Positions 16,776 to 24,312 of a stretch of DNA of 64,000 nucleotides are shown here, in pieces; within the stretch, counting starts at the first letter, position 1, and each line of letters starts with the position of its first letter. The stretch is from Spongiactinospora rosea (GTDB lineage Bacteria; Actinomycetota; Actinomycetes; Streptosporangiales; Streptosporangiaceae). Below the pieces are notes generated by a model that ran no database searches, was not told the DNA's origin, and worked only from the letters and a program-made list of their open reading frames with translations. The stretch lies in assembly GCF_003315795.1 (NCBI RefSeq), contig NZ_QMEY01000021.1, positions 62,001-126,000 on the forward strand, given 5' to 3'. The translations under genes and the position numbers were made by a program.

Positions 16776-16780
16776 CGGTG

Positions 16781-16805
16781 CCGGGCCCGGCGTCGCCGGG
16801 CCCGG
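16781..16805. terminator. Bidirectional hairpin between convergent genes
   Basis: CCGGGCCCGG-CGTCG-CCGGGCCCGG, a perfect 10-bp stem, lies between the plus-strand small membrane protein and the minus-strand secreted protein. It could terminate both. Confidence 0.75.
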
Positions 16806-16824
16806 TCGTGCCCGCACGCTCGCC

Positions 16825-17124
16825 TCACGGCTGGATGACCACGCACCGCCACCCGCCGAGCGAGCCGTTCCACGGGAAGACGTGACCGCAGTGGTACAGG
16901 CCCGCGGCCGAGCCCGAACGGATCTTGACGTCGACGTCGACGAAGCCGGAGCCGTCGCAGCTCCCGCCCGAAATCTCGTAATAGCCCGGCTCCGCCTCCG
17001 GCGTGCGCTGGCCGAACCAGCAGTCGTGGAAGCCGTCGGCGTACGCGGGCGGGGCGGTGAGGAGCGTACCGGCCATCGCCGCCGCGCCGACCGCCAGGGC
17101 CAGTACCGATCTCGTGATCTTCAC
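16825..17124 (-). CDS. Small secreted cysteine-containing protein
   Basis: A 99-residue protein with a clear Sec signal peptide (KITR start, hydrophobic LALAVGAAAMAGTLLTAP, AYA-DG cleavage near residue 30). The mature part of about 70 residues has four cysteines (HDCWFG, GGSCDGS, YHCGHV, WRCVV), enough for two disulfides, and is rich in Gly, Tyr and Trp. Similar small exported proteins are frequent in actinomycetes and have no known role. AAGGAG precedes the ATG. Confidence 0.72.
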   Translation of the reverse strand: MKITRSVLALAVGAAAMAGTLLTAPPAYADGFHDCWFGQRTPEAEPGYYEISGGSCDGSGFVDVDVKIRSGSAAGLYHCGHVFPWNGSLGGWRCVVIQP

Positions 17125-17265
17125 GGCGCTCCTTCCTCAGGGCCGCACATGGACCAGGTAGGACCACCGCGAACGTTAGCCAGCGCACCCATCGCCGCCC
17201 AGAGGCATCTGTCACCGGTTCGTTGTGAAATCCTCAGCGCCCTTCGTGCTACTTTCGGTGTCGCC

Positions 17266-17358
17266 GTGCGCCATCGCGAGCTGAGGAGGTGAGTCCGATC
17301 AACACGATCAGCACTGTCACCGGTCGGGCCTCCCTCCCCCGCATGGCCTAGGGAGCCC
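17266..17358 (+). promoter_or_regulatory. Possible leader: 8-codon ORF, unused ribosome site and hairpin
   Basis: GTG at 17266 opens an 8-codon frame reading VRHRELRR and ending TGA at 17290-17292. Its last codons form AGGAGG, a perfect ribosome site with no normal start codon 5-9 nt downstream. Further on, GGGCCTCCCT and AGGGAGCCC (17326-17358) can pair. The block lies 30-120 nt before the hydrolase gene and could be a translated leader with a control hairpin. This is inference from layout only. Confidence 0.3.
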
Positions 17359-17388
17359 GCAGAAGGCATCCCGAAAGGCGTGAACGCC

Positions 17389-18120
17389 ATGCGCTTCACC
17401 GCTCAGACGTCGTCCGGCGGCGTCTCCGAACGACTCTTCACCCTCGGCGAGATCCCCGGCGTGCTGTGGACCCCGGAGGGCGCCACCGGCCCGCGCCCGC
17501 TCATCCTGATGGGACACGGCGGGGGGCGGCACAAGAAGGACCCCGGCGTCCTGACGCGCGCGCACCGCTTCGTGACCGAGTGCGGCTTCGCGGTCGCGGC
17601 GGCCGACGTACCCAACCATGGCGACCGGCCCGAGCAGGTCGAATACCAGCGGATCGCGACCGAGATCCAGGCTCGCGTACAGGCCGGGGACGACCCGGCT
17701 CCGCTGATCGCCGGCTTCCAGTCCCTCGTGGCCCGGCAGACCGTCCCGGAGTGGCAGGCGGTCCTGGACGCGGTCCAGGCCCTTCCGCACGTCGGCCCCG
17801 CCCCGGTCGGCTACTGGGGCGTCTCCCTGGGCTGCGGCCTCGGCGTCCCCTTCGTCGCCGCCGAACCCCGCGTCCGCGCCGCCGTCCTCGGCCTGGGCGG
17901 CGCCCACGCGTCGGCGGAGGCCGCCGCGCGGATCACCGTCCCGGTGGAGTTCCTGCTCCAGTGGGACGACGAGCGAGTGCCGAGATCCCAGGCCCTGGCC
18001 CTCTTCGACGCCCTGGCCTCCCCCGAGAAGACCCTCCACGCCAACCCCGGCGGCCACGGCGAACTCCCGCCCTTCGAACTGGACAGCACCATCCGCTTCT
18101 TCACCCGCCACCTGCGCTGA
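17389..18120 (+). CDS. Alpha/beta hydrolase (dienelactone-hydrolase-like)
   Basis: A 243-residue cytosolic alpha/beta hydrolase. The oxyanion region LILMGHGGGRHK, the nucleophile elbow GVSLG (GxSxG) near the middle, the acid in WDDERVPRSQ and the His in PGGHGELPPFE give the expected Ser-Asp-His order. The FAVAAADVPNHGDRP strand-loop is typical of the group. ATG at 17389 with AAAGG 10 nt upstream is preferred to GTG at 17380. A strong hairpin follows the gene. The ester or lactone substrate is unknown. Confidence 0.82.
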   Translation: MRFTAQTSSGGVSERLFTLGEIPGVLWTPEGATGPRPLILMGHGGGRHKKDPGVLTRAHRFVTECGFAVAAADVPNHGDRPEQVEYQRIATEIQARVQAGDDPAPLIAGFQSLVARQTVPEWQAVLDAVQALPHVGPAPVGYWGVSLGCGLGVPFVAAEPRVRAAVLGLGGAHASAEAAARITVPVEFLLQWDDERVPRSQALALFDALASPEKTLHANPGGHGELPPFELDSTIRFFTRHLR

Positions 18121-18150
18121 CACCCGGCCCCAAGCAGAAAGCCAAGCAGA

Positions 18151-18181
18151 AAGCCCGTCCCCTGCGACAGGGGACGGGCTT
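18151..18181. terminator. Strong hairpin between hydrolase gene and tRNA-Ser(CGA)
   Basis: A perfect 14-bp inverted repeat, AAGCCCGTCCCCTG / CAGGGGACGGGCTT, with a 3-nt loop. On the minus strand it follows the tRNA 3' end by 5 nt and is followed by TTTCTGCTT. It therefore serves the tRNA and probably also the convergent hydrolase gene. Confidence 0.9.
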
Positions 18182-18186
18182 CGGTG

Positions 18187-18274
18187 TGGCGGTGGAGGTG
18201 GGATTTGAACCCACGGTAGGTTGCCCTACACACGCTTTCGAGGCGTGCGCCCTCGGCCACTAGGCGACTCCACC
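18187..18274 (-). tRNA. tRNA-Ser(CGA)
   Basis: An 88-nt class II tRNA including an encoded CCA. The acceptor stem is GGTGGAG/CTCCACC, the anticodon stem CACGC/GCGTG with loop CTCGAAA, and the anticodon CGA (UCG codon). The long variable arm is TAGGGCAACCTA-like and the T arm contains GGTTCAAATCC. Unlike tRNA-Ser(GGA) in this window, its CCA end is encoded. Confidence 0.97.
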
Positions 18275-18308
18275 GTCGAGCAGCCTACCGGAAAAGGGGG
18301 GGTGGCCG

Positions 18309-18764
18309 TTACCTGCGGGTGGTGAAGAACTCGGTGAGGACGGCGGCGCAGTCGGCGGCGAGGACGCCGAGGACGACCTCGGGGCGGTGGTTGAGGCGGC
18401 GGTCGCGCAGGACGTCCCAGAGGGAGCCGGCCGCGCCGGCCTTTTCGTCGGTGGCGCCGTAGACGACGCGGGCCACTCGGGAGAGGACGGCGGCGCCCGC
18501 GCACATCGTGCAGGGTTCGAGGGTGACGACGAGAGTGCAGCCAGAAAGGCGCCAGTCGGCGCGGGAGCGGGCGGCGGCGCGGAGGGCGAGGATCTCGGCG
18601 TGGGCGGTGGGGTCGTGGGTGGACTCGCGGGCGTTGGCGGCGGCGGCGATGGGCGTGCCGGCCGGGTCGAGGACGACCGCGCCCACCGGGACCTCGCCGG
18701 CCTGGGCGGCGCGGCGGGCCTGGGCGAGCGCGAGGCGCATCGCGTCCTCGAAGGCGGTGTCCAT
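18309..18764 (-). CDS. tadA: tRNA-specific adenosine deaminase
   Basis: Converts A34 to inosine in the anticodon of tRNA-Arg(ACG). The 151-residue protein has the complete cytidine-deaminase-fold zinc site: HAEI (His ligand and proton-shuttle Glu) and, 30 residues on, PCTMC. VPVGAVV and the N-A-R-E substrate strand are conserved. It lies 16 nt downstream of a TadA-associated protein gene in the same operon. Confidence 0.95.
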   Translation of the reverse strand: MDTAFEDAMRLALAQARRAAQAGEVPVGAVVLDPAGTPIAAAANARESTHDPTAHAEILALRAAARSRADWRLSGCTLVVTLEPCTMCAGAAVLSRVARVVYGATDEKAGAAGSLWDVLRDRRLNHRPEVVLGVLAADCAAVLTEFFTTRR

Positions 18765-18780
18765 CAGTCCCGGCGCGAGG

Positions 18781-19272
18781 TCACCGGAGGCGGTCGAGTT
18801 CGTCGGCGAAGGAGAGGCGTTCGGCGATCACCGAGAGGGTGTCCGCCGGGAGCACGCCCTCCTCCATGCTCAGCTCCAGCAGCTCCTCCGCGCTCACCCC
18901 CAGGTCGCTGAGCAGCTCGAAGTCGCCCGCGGGGCGGACCCCCAGGTCGGCGGAGTCCTTGTCCGGGGCGACCCCCGCCAGCTCGGTGAACAGCTCGCCG
19001 AGCGCGTCATTCACGCCCGCCCTGTCGTCGGAGATGAACGCCCGCGGCTCCTCGTCGCCCTCGTACCGGGCGATCGCGAACCACTCGTCCTCGACCTCCA
19101 CGCAGAGCAGCGCGATCTCCTCGCCGCTCACGTCGAGGCGTTCGAGCACGGCGTCGCTGAGATCATCGACGATCTCGGCGTCCCGCAGATCCACCTCGGC
19201 CCCGCTCCAGCCGTCCCCGGTCTGGACGAAGGCGGCCGCGAACAGGCTGCTGCCAATGGGTCTGGAGGGCAT
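18781..19272 (-). CDS. TadA-associated protein, copy 1
   Basis: A 163-residue acidic protein of the family named putative tRNA adenosine deaminase-associated protein because its gene adjoins tadA in many actinobacteria. N-terminal beta strands (FAAAFVQTGDGW, EEIALLCVEVEDEWFAIARYEGDEEPRAFISD) are followed by an Asp/Glu/Leu-rich helical tail (VSAEELLELSMEEGVLPADTL). No catalytic motif is visible. It is 16 nt from tadA and 15 nt from a second family member. Whether it binds TadA is untested to my knowledge. Confidence 0.83.
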   Translation of the reverse strand: MPSRPIGSSLFAAAFVQTGDGWSGAEVDLRDAEIVDDLSDAVLERLDVSGEEIALLCVEVEDEWFAIARYEGDEEPRAFISDDRAGVNDALGELFTELAGVAPDKDSADLGVRPAGDFELLSDLGVSAEELLELSMEEGVLPADTLSVIAERLSFADELDRLR

Positions 19273-19287
19273 GTGCTTGCTCCTGGA

Positions 19288-19797
19288 TCAGCCGAACACC
19301 GAGTCGAGGGCGCGTTCGAACGGCTCGGAGAACCCCAGCCGCGTCGCGATGCTGGACAGCACCTCGTCCGGGAGCAGCTCGAAGTCGCCGGACAGCGCGC
19401 CCAGCTCCATCTCGTCCAGGCCGAGGTCGGCGAAGATCGACAGATCGCCGGCCGGGAGCGCGATCTCCTCGTCCTGGAGGATCGCGTCCAGCTCGGCCTC
19501 GTCCGGCACCGGTACGTCGAGGAAGTCCAGGGCCTGGCGGGCGATCGGCCAGTCCCACGACGCGGTGATGTCGGACAGGAAAAGGTTCACCCGGTCACCG
19601 AACACCCTTAATGCCACGAAGAACTCATCCCCCACGGCGACCAGGCCAATCGTTCCGCTCATACTCGGCTGCTGGCGCAGGGCGTGGATGAGCCCCCGCA
19701 GGTCGGAGGTCAACGCCACCGGCAGCATCCCGGCTTCCCAGTGGTCGTCCTCCCGAAAGACCACGATGGCGAAGTCGAGCACATCTTCGTCTGTCAT
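19288..19797 (-). CDS. TadA-associated protein, copy 2
   Basis: A 169-residue paralogue of the preceding gene, with the same two-part layout. The strands read VLDFAIVVFREDDHWEAGMLP and GLVAVGDEFFVALRVFGDRVNLFLSDITAS, and the acidic C-terminal motif LLPDEVLSSIATRLGFSEPFE aligns with LPADTLSVIAERLSFADELD of copy 1. ATG at 19797 is preferred for the GGTGGGG just upstream. An in-frame ATG at 19827 is the alternative. It is the first gene of the leftward tadA operon, divergent from upp. Confidence 0.8.
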   Translation of the reverse strand: MTDEDVLDFAIVVFREDDHWEAGMLPVALTSDLRGLIHALRQQPSMSGTIGLVAVGDEFFVALRVFGDRVNLFLSDITASWDWPIARQALDFLDVPVPDEAELDAILQDEEIALPAGDLSIFADLGLDEMELGALSGDFELLPDEVLSSIATRLGFSEPFERALDSVFG

Positions 19798-19948
19798 CGT
19801 CACCCCACCGACGTGGTCACTTGCCATGGTCAATCGTCCCAGAAGGCACCCGCCGCCGTGGGGATCTCCGACCAAATTGTGATCCAAAACGCGATGACGG
19901 GCAGGTGCCGTAGTCGGTCCGCGGCCCCAGCGGCTACGGTTGAGGCCC

Positions 19949-20587
19949 ATGGAGACACTGGTCGTCGACCACCCCCTGGTCGCGCACAAGCTCACCGCGC
20001 TGCGGGACGTGCGCACCGACTCGCCGGCCTTCCGCCGGCTCGCCGACGAACTGGTCACGCTGCTCGCCTACGAGGCCACCCGCGACGTGCGGATCACCCA
20101 CGTGACGGTCGAGACGCCGGTCTCCCCGGCCCAGGGCGTACGGCTGGCCCGCCCGGCGCCGCTCGTCGTACCGATCCTGCGGGCCGGTCTCGGCATGCTC
20201 GAAGGGATGACCCGGCTGCTGTCCACCGCCGAGGTCGGGTTCCTCGGCATGATCCGCGACGAGGGCACGCTGACGGCCCAGACGTACGCCACGCGGCTGC
20301 CGGAGAGCCTGGCCGGTCGCCAGTGCTACGTGCTCGACCCGATGCTCGCCACCGGCGGCACGCTGACCGCCGCCATCGAGCTGCTGTTCGAGCGCGGCGC
20401 GGCCGACGTCACGGCGATCTGCCTGCTGGCCGCGCCGGAGGGTCTGGCCCGGGTGAAGAACGCCTTCGCCGGCACCGGGCGGCCGGTCCGCGTGGTGACC
20501 GCCGCGGTGGACGACCGCCTCGACGTCAAGGGCTACATCGTGCCGGGACTCGGCGACGCCGGAGACCGCCTGTACGGCGTCGCCTGA
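19949..20587 (+). CDS. upp: Uracil phosphoribosyltransferase
   Basis: Salvages uracil with PRPP to UMP. The 212-residue protein has normal length, with the PRPP-binding signature DPMLATGGTLTAA, the substrate strand PLVVPILRAGLGMLEG, and the C-terminal uracil-recognition segment GYIVPGLGDAGDRLYG. ATG at 19949 is chosen over an in-frame TTG at 19940. CGGCTACGGT about 12 nt upstream could be a -10 of a nearly leaderless transcript. It is divergent from the tadA operon. Confidence 0.96.
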   Translation: METLVVDHPLVAHKLTALRDVRTDSPAFRRLADELVTLLAYEATRDVRITHVTVETPVSPAQGVRLARPAPLVVPILRAGLGMLEGMTRLLSTAEVGFLGMIRDEGTLTAQTYATRLPESLAGRQCYVLDPMLATGGTLTAAIELLFERGAADVTAICLLAAPEGLARVKNAFAGTGRPVRVVTAAVDDRLDVKGYIVPGLGDAGDRLYGVA

Positions 20588-20752
20588 AAGCCGCGCCGCC
20601 ACGCGACCCGCACGCCGGTTGGTCAAATCCGGGTAATCCCCTGACGCCATTGTCATCCTCAGTTACATACTGTTGTCGTATGGGTACGTCGAGTGACGAA
20701 AGCATCTCTGCCGTGTCCCGTCCGAAACGACAGGCACGCATCGGGGAGAACG

Positions 20753-20803
20753 ATGAGCGAGCTGATCCGCCGGACCTCGGCGGCCATGGAAGCGGCGGCA
20801 TGA
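20753..20803 (+). CDS. Possible 16-residue upstream ORF coupled to the three-helix protein
   Basis: ATG at 20753, preceded by GGGGAGAACG, opens MSELIRRTSAAMEAAA. Its TGA overlaps the ATG of the next frame (ATGA). Good ribosome site and exact overlap are suggestive of translational coupling. The peptide itself is not recognisable, so coding status is uncertain. Confidence 0.25.
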   Translation: MSELIRRTSAAMEAAA

Positions 20804-21024
20804 GCCGGCCCGACGACGCCGACACCCCTCCCTATGTCGACGTCGAGGCCGCGCTCCGCGACGAGTTCGCCGGCGTGCACGCGCCGGCGACCGTGACCCG
20901 CTGCATCGAGGCCGCGCACTACGGGGCCCTTGAGGTCGCCGGTGGTGCGCACCGGGGGCTGGTGGAACGGATCGCGCGCAAGCACCTTGAGGTTCTCGCC
21001 CTGGTCGCCGCCGAAGGCGGATGA
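20800..21024 (+). CDS. Small three-helix-bundle domain protein
   Basis: A 74-residue protein, MSRPDDADTPPYVDVEAALRD and onward, that resembles the N-terminal three-helix dimerisation domain found on arsenate reductase-type phosphatases of actinobacteria. Conserved-looking elements are LRDEFAGVHAPATVTRCIEAA and LVERIARKHLEVLAL. Only that domain is present, with no phosphatase part after it. The start could instead be ATG at 20680 in the same frame, but the added residues are low-complexity and have no ribosome site. Function unknown. Confidence 0.5.
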   Translation: MSRPDDADTPPYVDVEAALRDEFAGVHAPATVTRCIEAAHYGALEVAGGAHRGLVERIARKHLEVLALVAAEGG

Positions 21025-21100
21025 CCACCGGCGACCACGAGGGCCTGGGACGACGCGACGCCGTCGCGGACAACTCAGGACTGTCATGGTTAAGGACGCT

Positions 21101-21124
21101 TTACCCCAGCAACAGCCTGGGTAA
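21101..21124. promoter_or_regulatory. Inverted repeat TTACCCCAG / CTGGGTAA upstream of the PH-domain operon
   Basis: Two nearly complementary arms (8 bp plus one bulged base) separated by 7 nt lie 46-70 nt before the small membrane protein gene. TAATGTATAC follows directly and could be a -10 region. It may be an operator or part of the promoter. Confidence 0.35.
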
Positions 21125-21169
21125 TGTATACGGCGGGTGCAGTGGGCCGAGCGGTAACGGGAGACGACA

Positions 21170-21328
21170 GTGCAGGTCAAGAGAGTTCTACAGTACACAG
21201 GGATCGCCTTCGTGGCGTTCTACCTGCTGTCCAGGCCGGGTGATGCGGCCTCAGCCGTGCGGGGCGCGATGAACTCCGTGTTCACCGCCGCCGACTCACT
21301 GGCGCAGTTTGTGACGCAACTGTCATGA
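21170..21328 (+). CDS. Small membrane-associated protein coupled to the PH-domain gene
   Basis: A 52-residue protein starting VQVKRVLQYTGIAFVAFYLLS: a basic N-terminus, one hydrophobic segment of about 14 residues, then an amphipathic region (VRGAMNSVFTAADSLAQFVTQL). GTG at 21170 has GGGAG 8 nt upstream. The TGA overlaps the ATG of the PH-domain gene (ATGA), so the two are coupled. The coupling and clear ribosome site are the evidence that it is real. The role is presumably tied to the membrane PH-domain protein. Confidence 0.7.
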   Translation: MQVKRVLQYTGIAFVAFYLLSRPGDAASAVRGAMNSVFTAADSLAQFVTQLS

Positions 21329-21855
21329 GACTTGTGACCCACGGGGACTCTGCTCCGTCGTCGGTCAACCGCTACCTGCTCCCCCACGAGAACCAAGTCA
21401 TCATGGTCAGGCGGCACCCCGCCATCCTGCTTCGCCCGGTCGCCGAGGTCTTCGGTGGCCTGATCCTGGCCGGGCTGCTCAGCAGGTGGTTCGGCGGGAG
21501 TGCCGGCGGTCAGGCCCTTGTCGTCGTCTGGTGGGCCTGGTTGCTGTTGTTGATCCGCTTCGTGTGGAAGGTCGCGGAGTGGTCGGTCGACTACTTCGTC
21601 GTGACCTCCCAGCGGATGCTGCTCACGTACGGGCTCATCACGCGCAAGGTGGCGATGATGCCACTCGGCAAGGTGACCGACATGAGCTTCCAGCGTTCGG
21701 TGCTGGGGCGGATGCTCGGCTACGGAGAGTTCGTCCTGGAGTCGGCCGGTCAAGATCAGGCTCTCTCGACGGTCAACTACCTTCCGTATCCGGAGACCCT
21801 CTATCTAGAGGTGTGCCAGATGCTCTTCCCGGGCTCGGACCCGGCCGATGATTAG
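21325..21855 (+). CDS. PH-domain-containing membrane protein
   Basis: A 176-residue protein of the bacterial PH-domain family (bPH_2). The N-terminal LPHENQVIMVRRHPAIL motif precedes two transmembrane helices (PVAEVFGGLILAGLL, ALVVVWWAWLLLLIRFVW). The PH-like beta domain follows (VDYFVVTSQRMLLTYGLITRKVAMMPLGKVTDMSFQRSVLGRMLGYGEFVLESAG). The RMLLTYG/KVTDMSF pattern is diagnostic. The function is unknown. Members are thought to be membrane-stress or lipid-associated proteins. It is coupled to the small protein upstream, and a perfect palindrome follows 18 nt after the stop. Confidence 0.85.
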   Translation: MRLVTHGDSAPSSVNRYLLPHENQVIMVRRHPAILLRPVAEVFGGLILAGLLSRWFGGSAGGQALVVVWWAWLLLLIRFVWKVAEWSVDYFVVTSQRMLLTYGLITRKVAMMPLGKVTDMSFQRSVLGRMLGYGEFVLESAGQDQALSTVNYLPYPETLYLEVCQMLFPGSDPADD

Positions 21856-21873
21856 TGCCTGATCGTCCTTTGT

Positions 21874-21905
21874 TCCCGTGTGTGAACGATCGTTCACACA
21901 CGGGA
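21874..21905. promoter_or_regulatory. Perfect 32-bp palindrome (operator or terminator)
   Basis: TCCCGTGTGTGAACGA followed by its exact reverse complement, with no spacer. It lies between the PH-domain gene and the HTH/TPR regulator. The core GAACGATCGTTC resembles operators of TetR-type dimers. Followed by TTCTT, it could also fold into a stem of about 14 bp and end PH-gene transcription. Confidence 0.75.
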
Positions 21906-21988
21906 TTCTTCACGTGGGGTTACCCATTTCCTCGCCTTTATGCAATCATGACGAGAACATTGACCATTACCCCGCCCTGAGAGATCAG

Positions 21989-23347
21989 ATGCCGAGTCAG
22001 GGATCCATTGGTGACCGCGTCCGAGGATTGCGGCTGAGCAGGCGGATGTCCCAGGCCCAACTGGCCGGGCCCGACCTCTCCGACAGTTACGTCTCTCTCA
22101 TCGAGTCGGGTAAGCGTACCCCGACTCCCGTGGTAGCCCGACTCCTGGCCGAACGACTCGGTTGCACCACCGAGTTCCTGTTGCACGGCATCGAGCCGCG
22201 GCAGCGGATCGACACGGAGTTGGGGCTGCGTCACGCCGAGCTGGAGCTCCAGCACGGCGATCCGGCAGTGGCAGCCGACCGATTTGGCGAGATCATCAAG
22301 GCGGCCGGCGAAGAGAACGCCATGCTTGCGGCGCATGCCCGGTTCGGGCGGGCGCGTGCGCTCAAGGCGCAGGGCAAGCTGGGACCGGCCGTGGAAGCCT
22401 TCGAGAGGTTACGGCGCGAGGCGGCGGCGCATCCCGAGCGCCTGGCCGACCTTCCGCTCACCATCGCGCTGAGCCGTTGCTATCAGCGCGCCGGAGACAC
22501 CCTCCGGGCTCGTGACCTGGCCGGACACGCCCTCCGCCAGGTCTCGCGGCTCGGGGTCACCCATGGCGAGATCGCCGTCGACCTGGCCTCCGTGCTGGTC
22601 GAGGCGGGAGCCGTGCACGGGCAGCAGAACGGCACGCTGTCCTACGTACGTCAGGTCCTCGCCGACAACGACATCCCTCGGGCCATCGACCGCGAGCAGG
22701 AGGTGCGCGCGCTGTGGCGGGCCAGTGTCACGGCCGCGCAGGGGGACGACTCCGCGCTCGCCGTACGGCTCGCCGACGACGCCATCTCCACCGGCAGGCC
22801 CGCGCGGATGGCCCTGCGGCTGGCCAAGATCGCCATGGAGTGGTCGCGGCTGGTCATCGGCCCGGTCGGCGAGAGCCGTCCGGGCGAGGCGCGGGAGCAC
22901 GCCACCGCCGCGATGCGGATCTTCACGGCGTTCCCCGCGCACGTCGACGAGCGCGCGACCAGCATGGTCGTGCTCGCCCATGTCCATCTCGCGAGCGGGG
23001 AGTACGACGAGGCCGCGCGCCTCGCGGGCTCCGCCCTCGAACTCCTCGAAGGTTCCACCACGCCCACCGCGGCCACCGCTCACCTGGTGCTCGCGGAGAT
23101 CGCGATGGCCGCGGGGCAGGGCGGCGACCCGGCCGCAAGCCTGAGCAACGCGCGTAAGCTGCTGGAAAGCGCGCCGACGGCGGAGATCGACCGACGGCAC
23201 GCACGCGCCTGGCGGGAGCTGGGCGATCTTTATGGCAGAGCGGGCTTCGAAGACGATCAAGCCGGCGCTTATCATAGAGCGCTCCAAGCGGTCGGGGTGC
23301 GTTCCGCGCTCACCGGCCTGGCCATCGACTCGGTGCTCACCGTCTGA
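21989..23347 (+). CDS. XRE-type helix-turn-helix regulator with TPR-like repeats
   Basis: A 452-residue cytosolic protein. Residues about 6-62 form an XRE/Cro helix-turn-helix (VRGLRLSRRMSQAQLAGPDLSDSYVSLIESGKRTPTPVVARLLAERLG). The remaining 370 residues are Ala/Leu-rich paired helices of TPR type (ARFGRARALKAQGKLGPAVEAFERL, VVLAHVHLASGEYDEAARLAGSALELL). This layout is common in actinomycete regulators that sense peptides or couple to development. ATG at 21989 is preferred because it places the HTH at the N-terminus and GAGAG lies upstream. The perfect palindrome at 21874-21905 is about 85 nt upstream and may be its own operator. Confidence 0.85.
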   Translation: MPSQGSIGDRVRGLRLSRRMSQAQLAGPDLSDSYVSLIESGKRTPTPVVARLLAERLGCTTEFLLHGIEPRQRIDTELGLRHAELELQHGDPAVAADRFGEIIKAAGEENAMLAAHARFGRARALKAQGKLGPAVEAFERLRREAAAHPERLADLPLTIALSRCYQRAGDTLRARDLAGHALRQVSRLGVTHGEIAVDLASVLVEAGAVHGQQNGTLSYVRQVLADNDIPRAIDREQEVRALWRASVTAAQGDDSALAVRLADDAISTGRPARMALRLAKIAMEWSRLVIGPVGESRPGEAREHATAAMRIFTAFPAHVDERATSMVVLAHVHLASGEYDEAARLAGSALELLEGSTTPTAATAHLVLAEIAMAAGQGGDPAASLSNARKLLESAPTAEIDRRHARAWRELGDLYGRAGFEDDQAGAYHRALQAVGVRSALTGLAIDSVLTV

Positions 23348-23488
23348 TCGACTCCCGAGGTCAGCCGGGCGGGCGTCCCGGCTGACCCGGCCCCCTCTCG
23401 CGGGTCCACCGTCTCGCGTCTGAAATAATCGGTGGTCTACCGGTCATCGACTCATGGGATGACTGGTCACCCCGGAGGAGGCGAGACT

Positions 23489-24166
23489 GTGAGTCTGCGT
23501 ACGGCACAGCGGGCTTCCCTGGTGGACCAGGTGATCGACCAGCTCAAAGAGCAGATCGTCACCGGTTCCTGGGCGTTGCACGCCAAGATTCCCACCGAGA
23601 CCGCGCTCGCCGAACAACTCGGCGTCGGTCGTAACACCGTGCGTGAAGCCGTTCGTGCGCTCACCCACGCGGGCCTGCTCGACTGTCGTCAGGGCGACGG
23701 CACCTACGTGCGCGCCACCAGCGAGCTGTCCGGCGCCATGCTGCGGCGGCTGCGCCAGGCCGAGCAACTGGAGATCCTTGAGGTCCGCCGTGCCCTGGAG
23801 ATCGAGGCGGCCCGGCTGGCCGCGACCCGGCGCACCGAGGGCGACATCCTGCTGATCGAGGAGGCCCTGGCGGTACGCGAGCGGGCCTGGGAGAGCGGCG
23901 AGCCGACCGCGTTCGTGGAGTCGGACCTGGAGTTTCACATGGCGGTGGTGCGTGCCACCCACAACCAGGTGCTGCTCGACCTGTACGAGGACTTCACGGC
24001 CGCCCTGCGTGCCAGCATCACCGCCGCGGGCACCTCTCCCAACAGCTCCTACATCCCGCACGACGCCATCGCCAGGGCCATCGCGGCCGGTGACGCCGCC
24101 GCCGCCGAGCGCGCCGGGCACGCCTGCATGGAGCACATCCTGATCGCCCTCACCGAAGGCGAGTAA
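23489..24166 (+). CDS. GntR family regulator, FadR/FCD subfamily
   Basis: A 225-residue repressor. The N-terminal winged helix is at about 8-75 (VIDQLKEQIVTGSWALHAKIPTETALAEQLGVGRNTVREAVRAL, then GLLDCRQGDGTYVRA). The C-terminal FCD domain has the helical effector pocket with its metal or carboxylate ligands (EIEAARLAA ... ESDLEFHMAVVRATHN ... HDAIARAI ... AGHACMEHI). GTG at 23489 has GGAGGAGG 7 nt upstream. In-frame ATGs further up are not supported. The neighbours are unrelated, so the target is not evident. Similar proteins next to transporter genes control organic-acid or MFS uptake systems. Confidence 0.9.
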   Translation: MSLRTAQRASLVDQVIDQLKEQIVTGSWALHAKIPTETALAEQLGVGRNTVREAVRALTHAGLLDCRQGDGTYVRATSELSGAMLRRLRQAEQLEILEVRRALEIEAARLAATRRTEGDILLIEEALAVRERAWESGEPTAFVESDLEFHMAVVRATHNQVLLDLYEDFTAALRASITAAGTSPNSSYIPHDAIARAIAAGDAAAAERAGHACMEHILIALTEGE

Positions 24167-24176
24167 GACGCGGAAC

Positions 24177-24193
24177 GGCCCGTCCCACGGGCC
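24177..24193 (+). terminator. Short hairpin after the GntR gene
   Basis: GGCCCGT-CCC-ACGGGCC, a 7-bp perfect stem, starts 11 nt after the stop. Short but well placed. The remaining ~120 bp to the sliding-clamp gene are AT-rich for this genome and include GAATGA-CTAAC-TCATTC (24233-24249). Confidence 0.45.
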
Positions 24194-24312
24194 CGGGTGA
24201 CCGTTAAACACCACACATTTCACGTCAGTCACGAATGACTAACTCATTCACTCGGCAAGTAAACCGATCTTTATTTCGCGCGTCGGCGCCTTCATCGAAT
24301 GCGATTCGGTAA

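Noticed and set aside
21845..21905. Palindrome as a simple Rho-independent terminator only
   Set aside because: The T run (TTCTT) is weak, and a spacer-free perfect palindrome with a TetR-like core is equally consistent with an operator, so it was kept as regulatory with both options.
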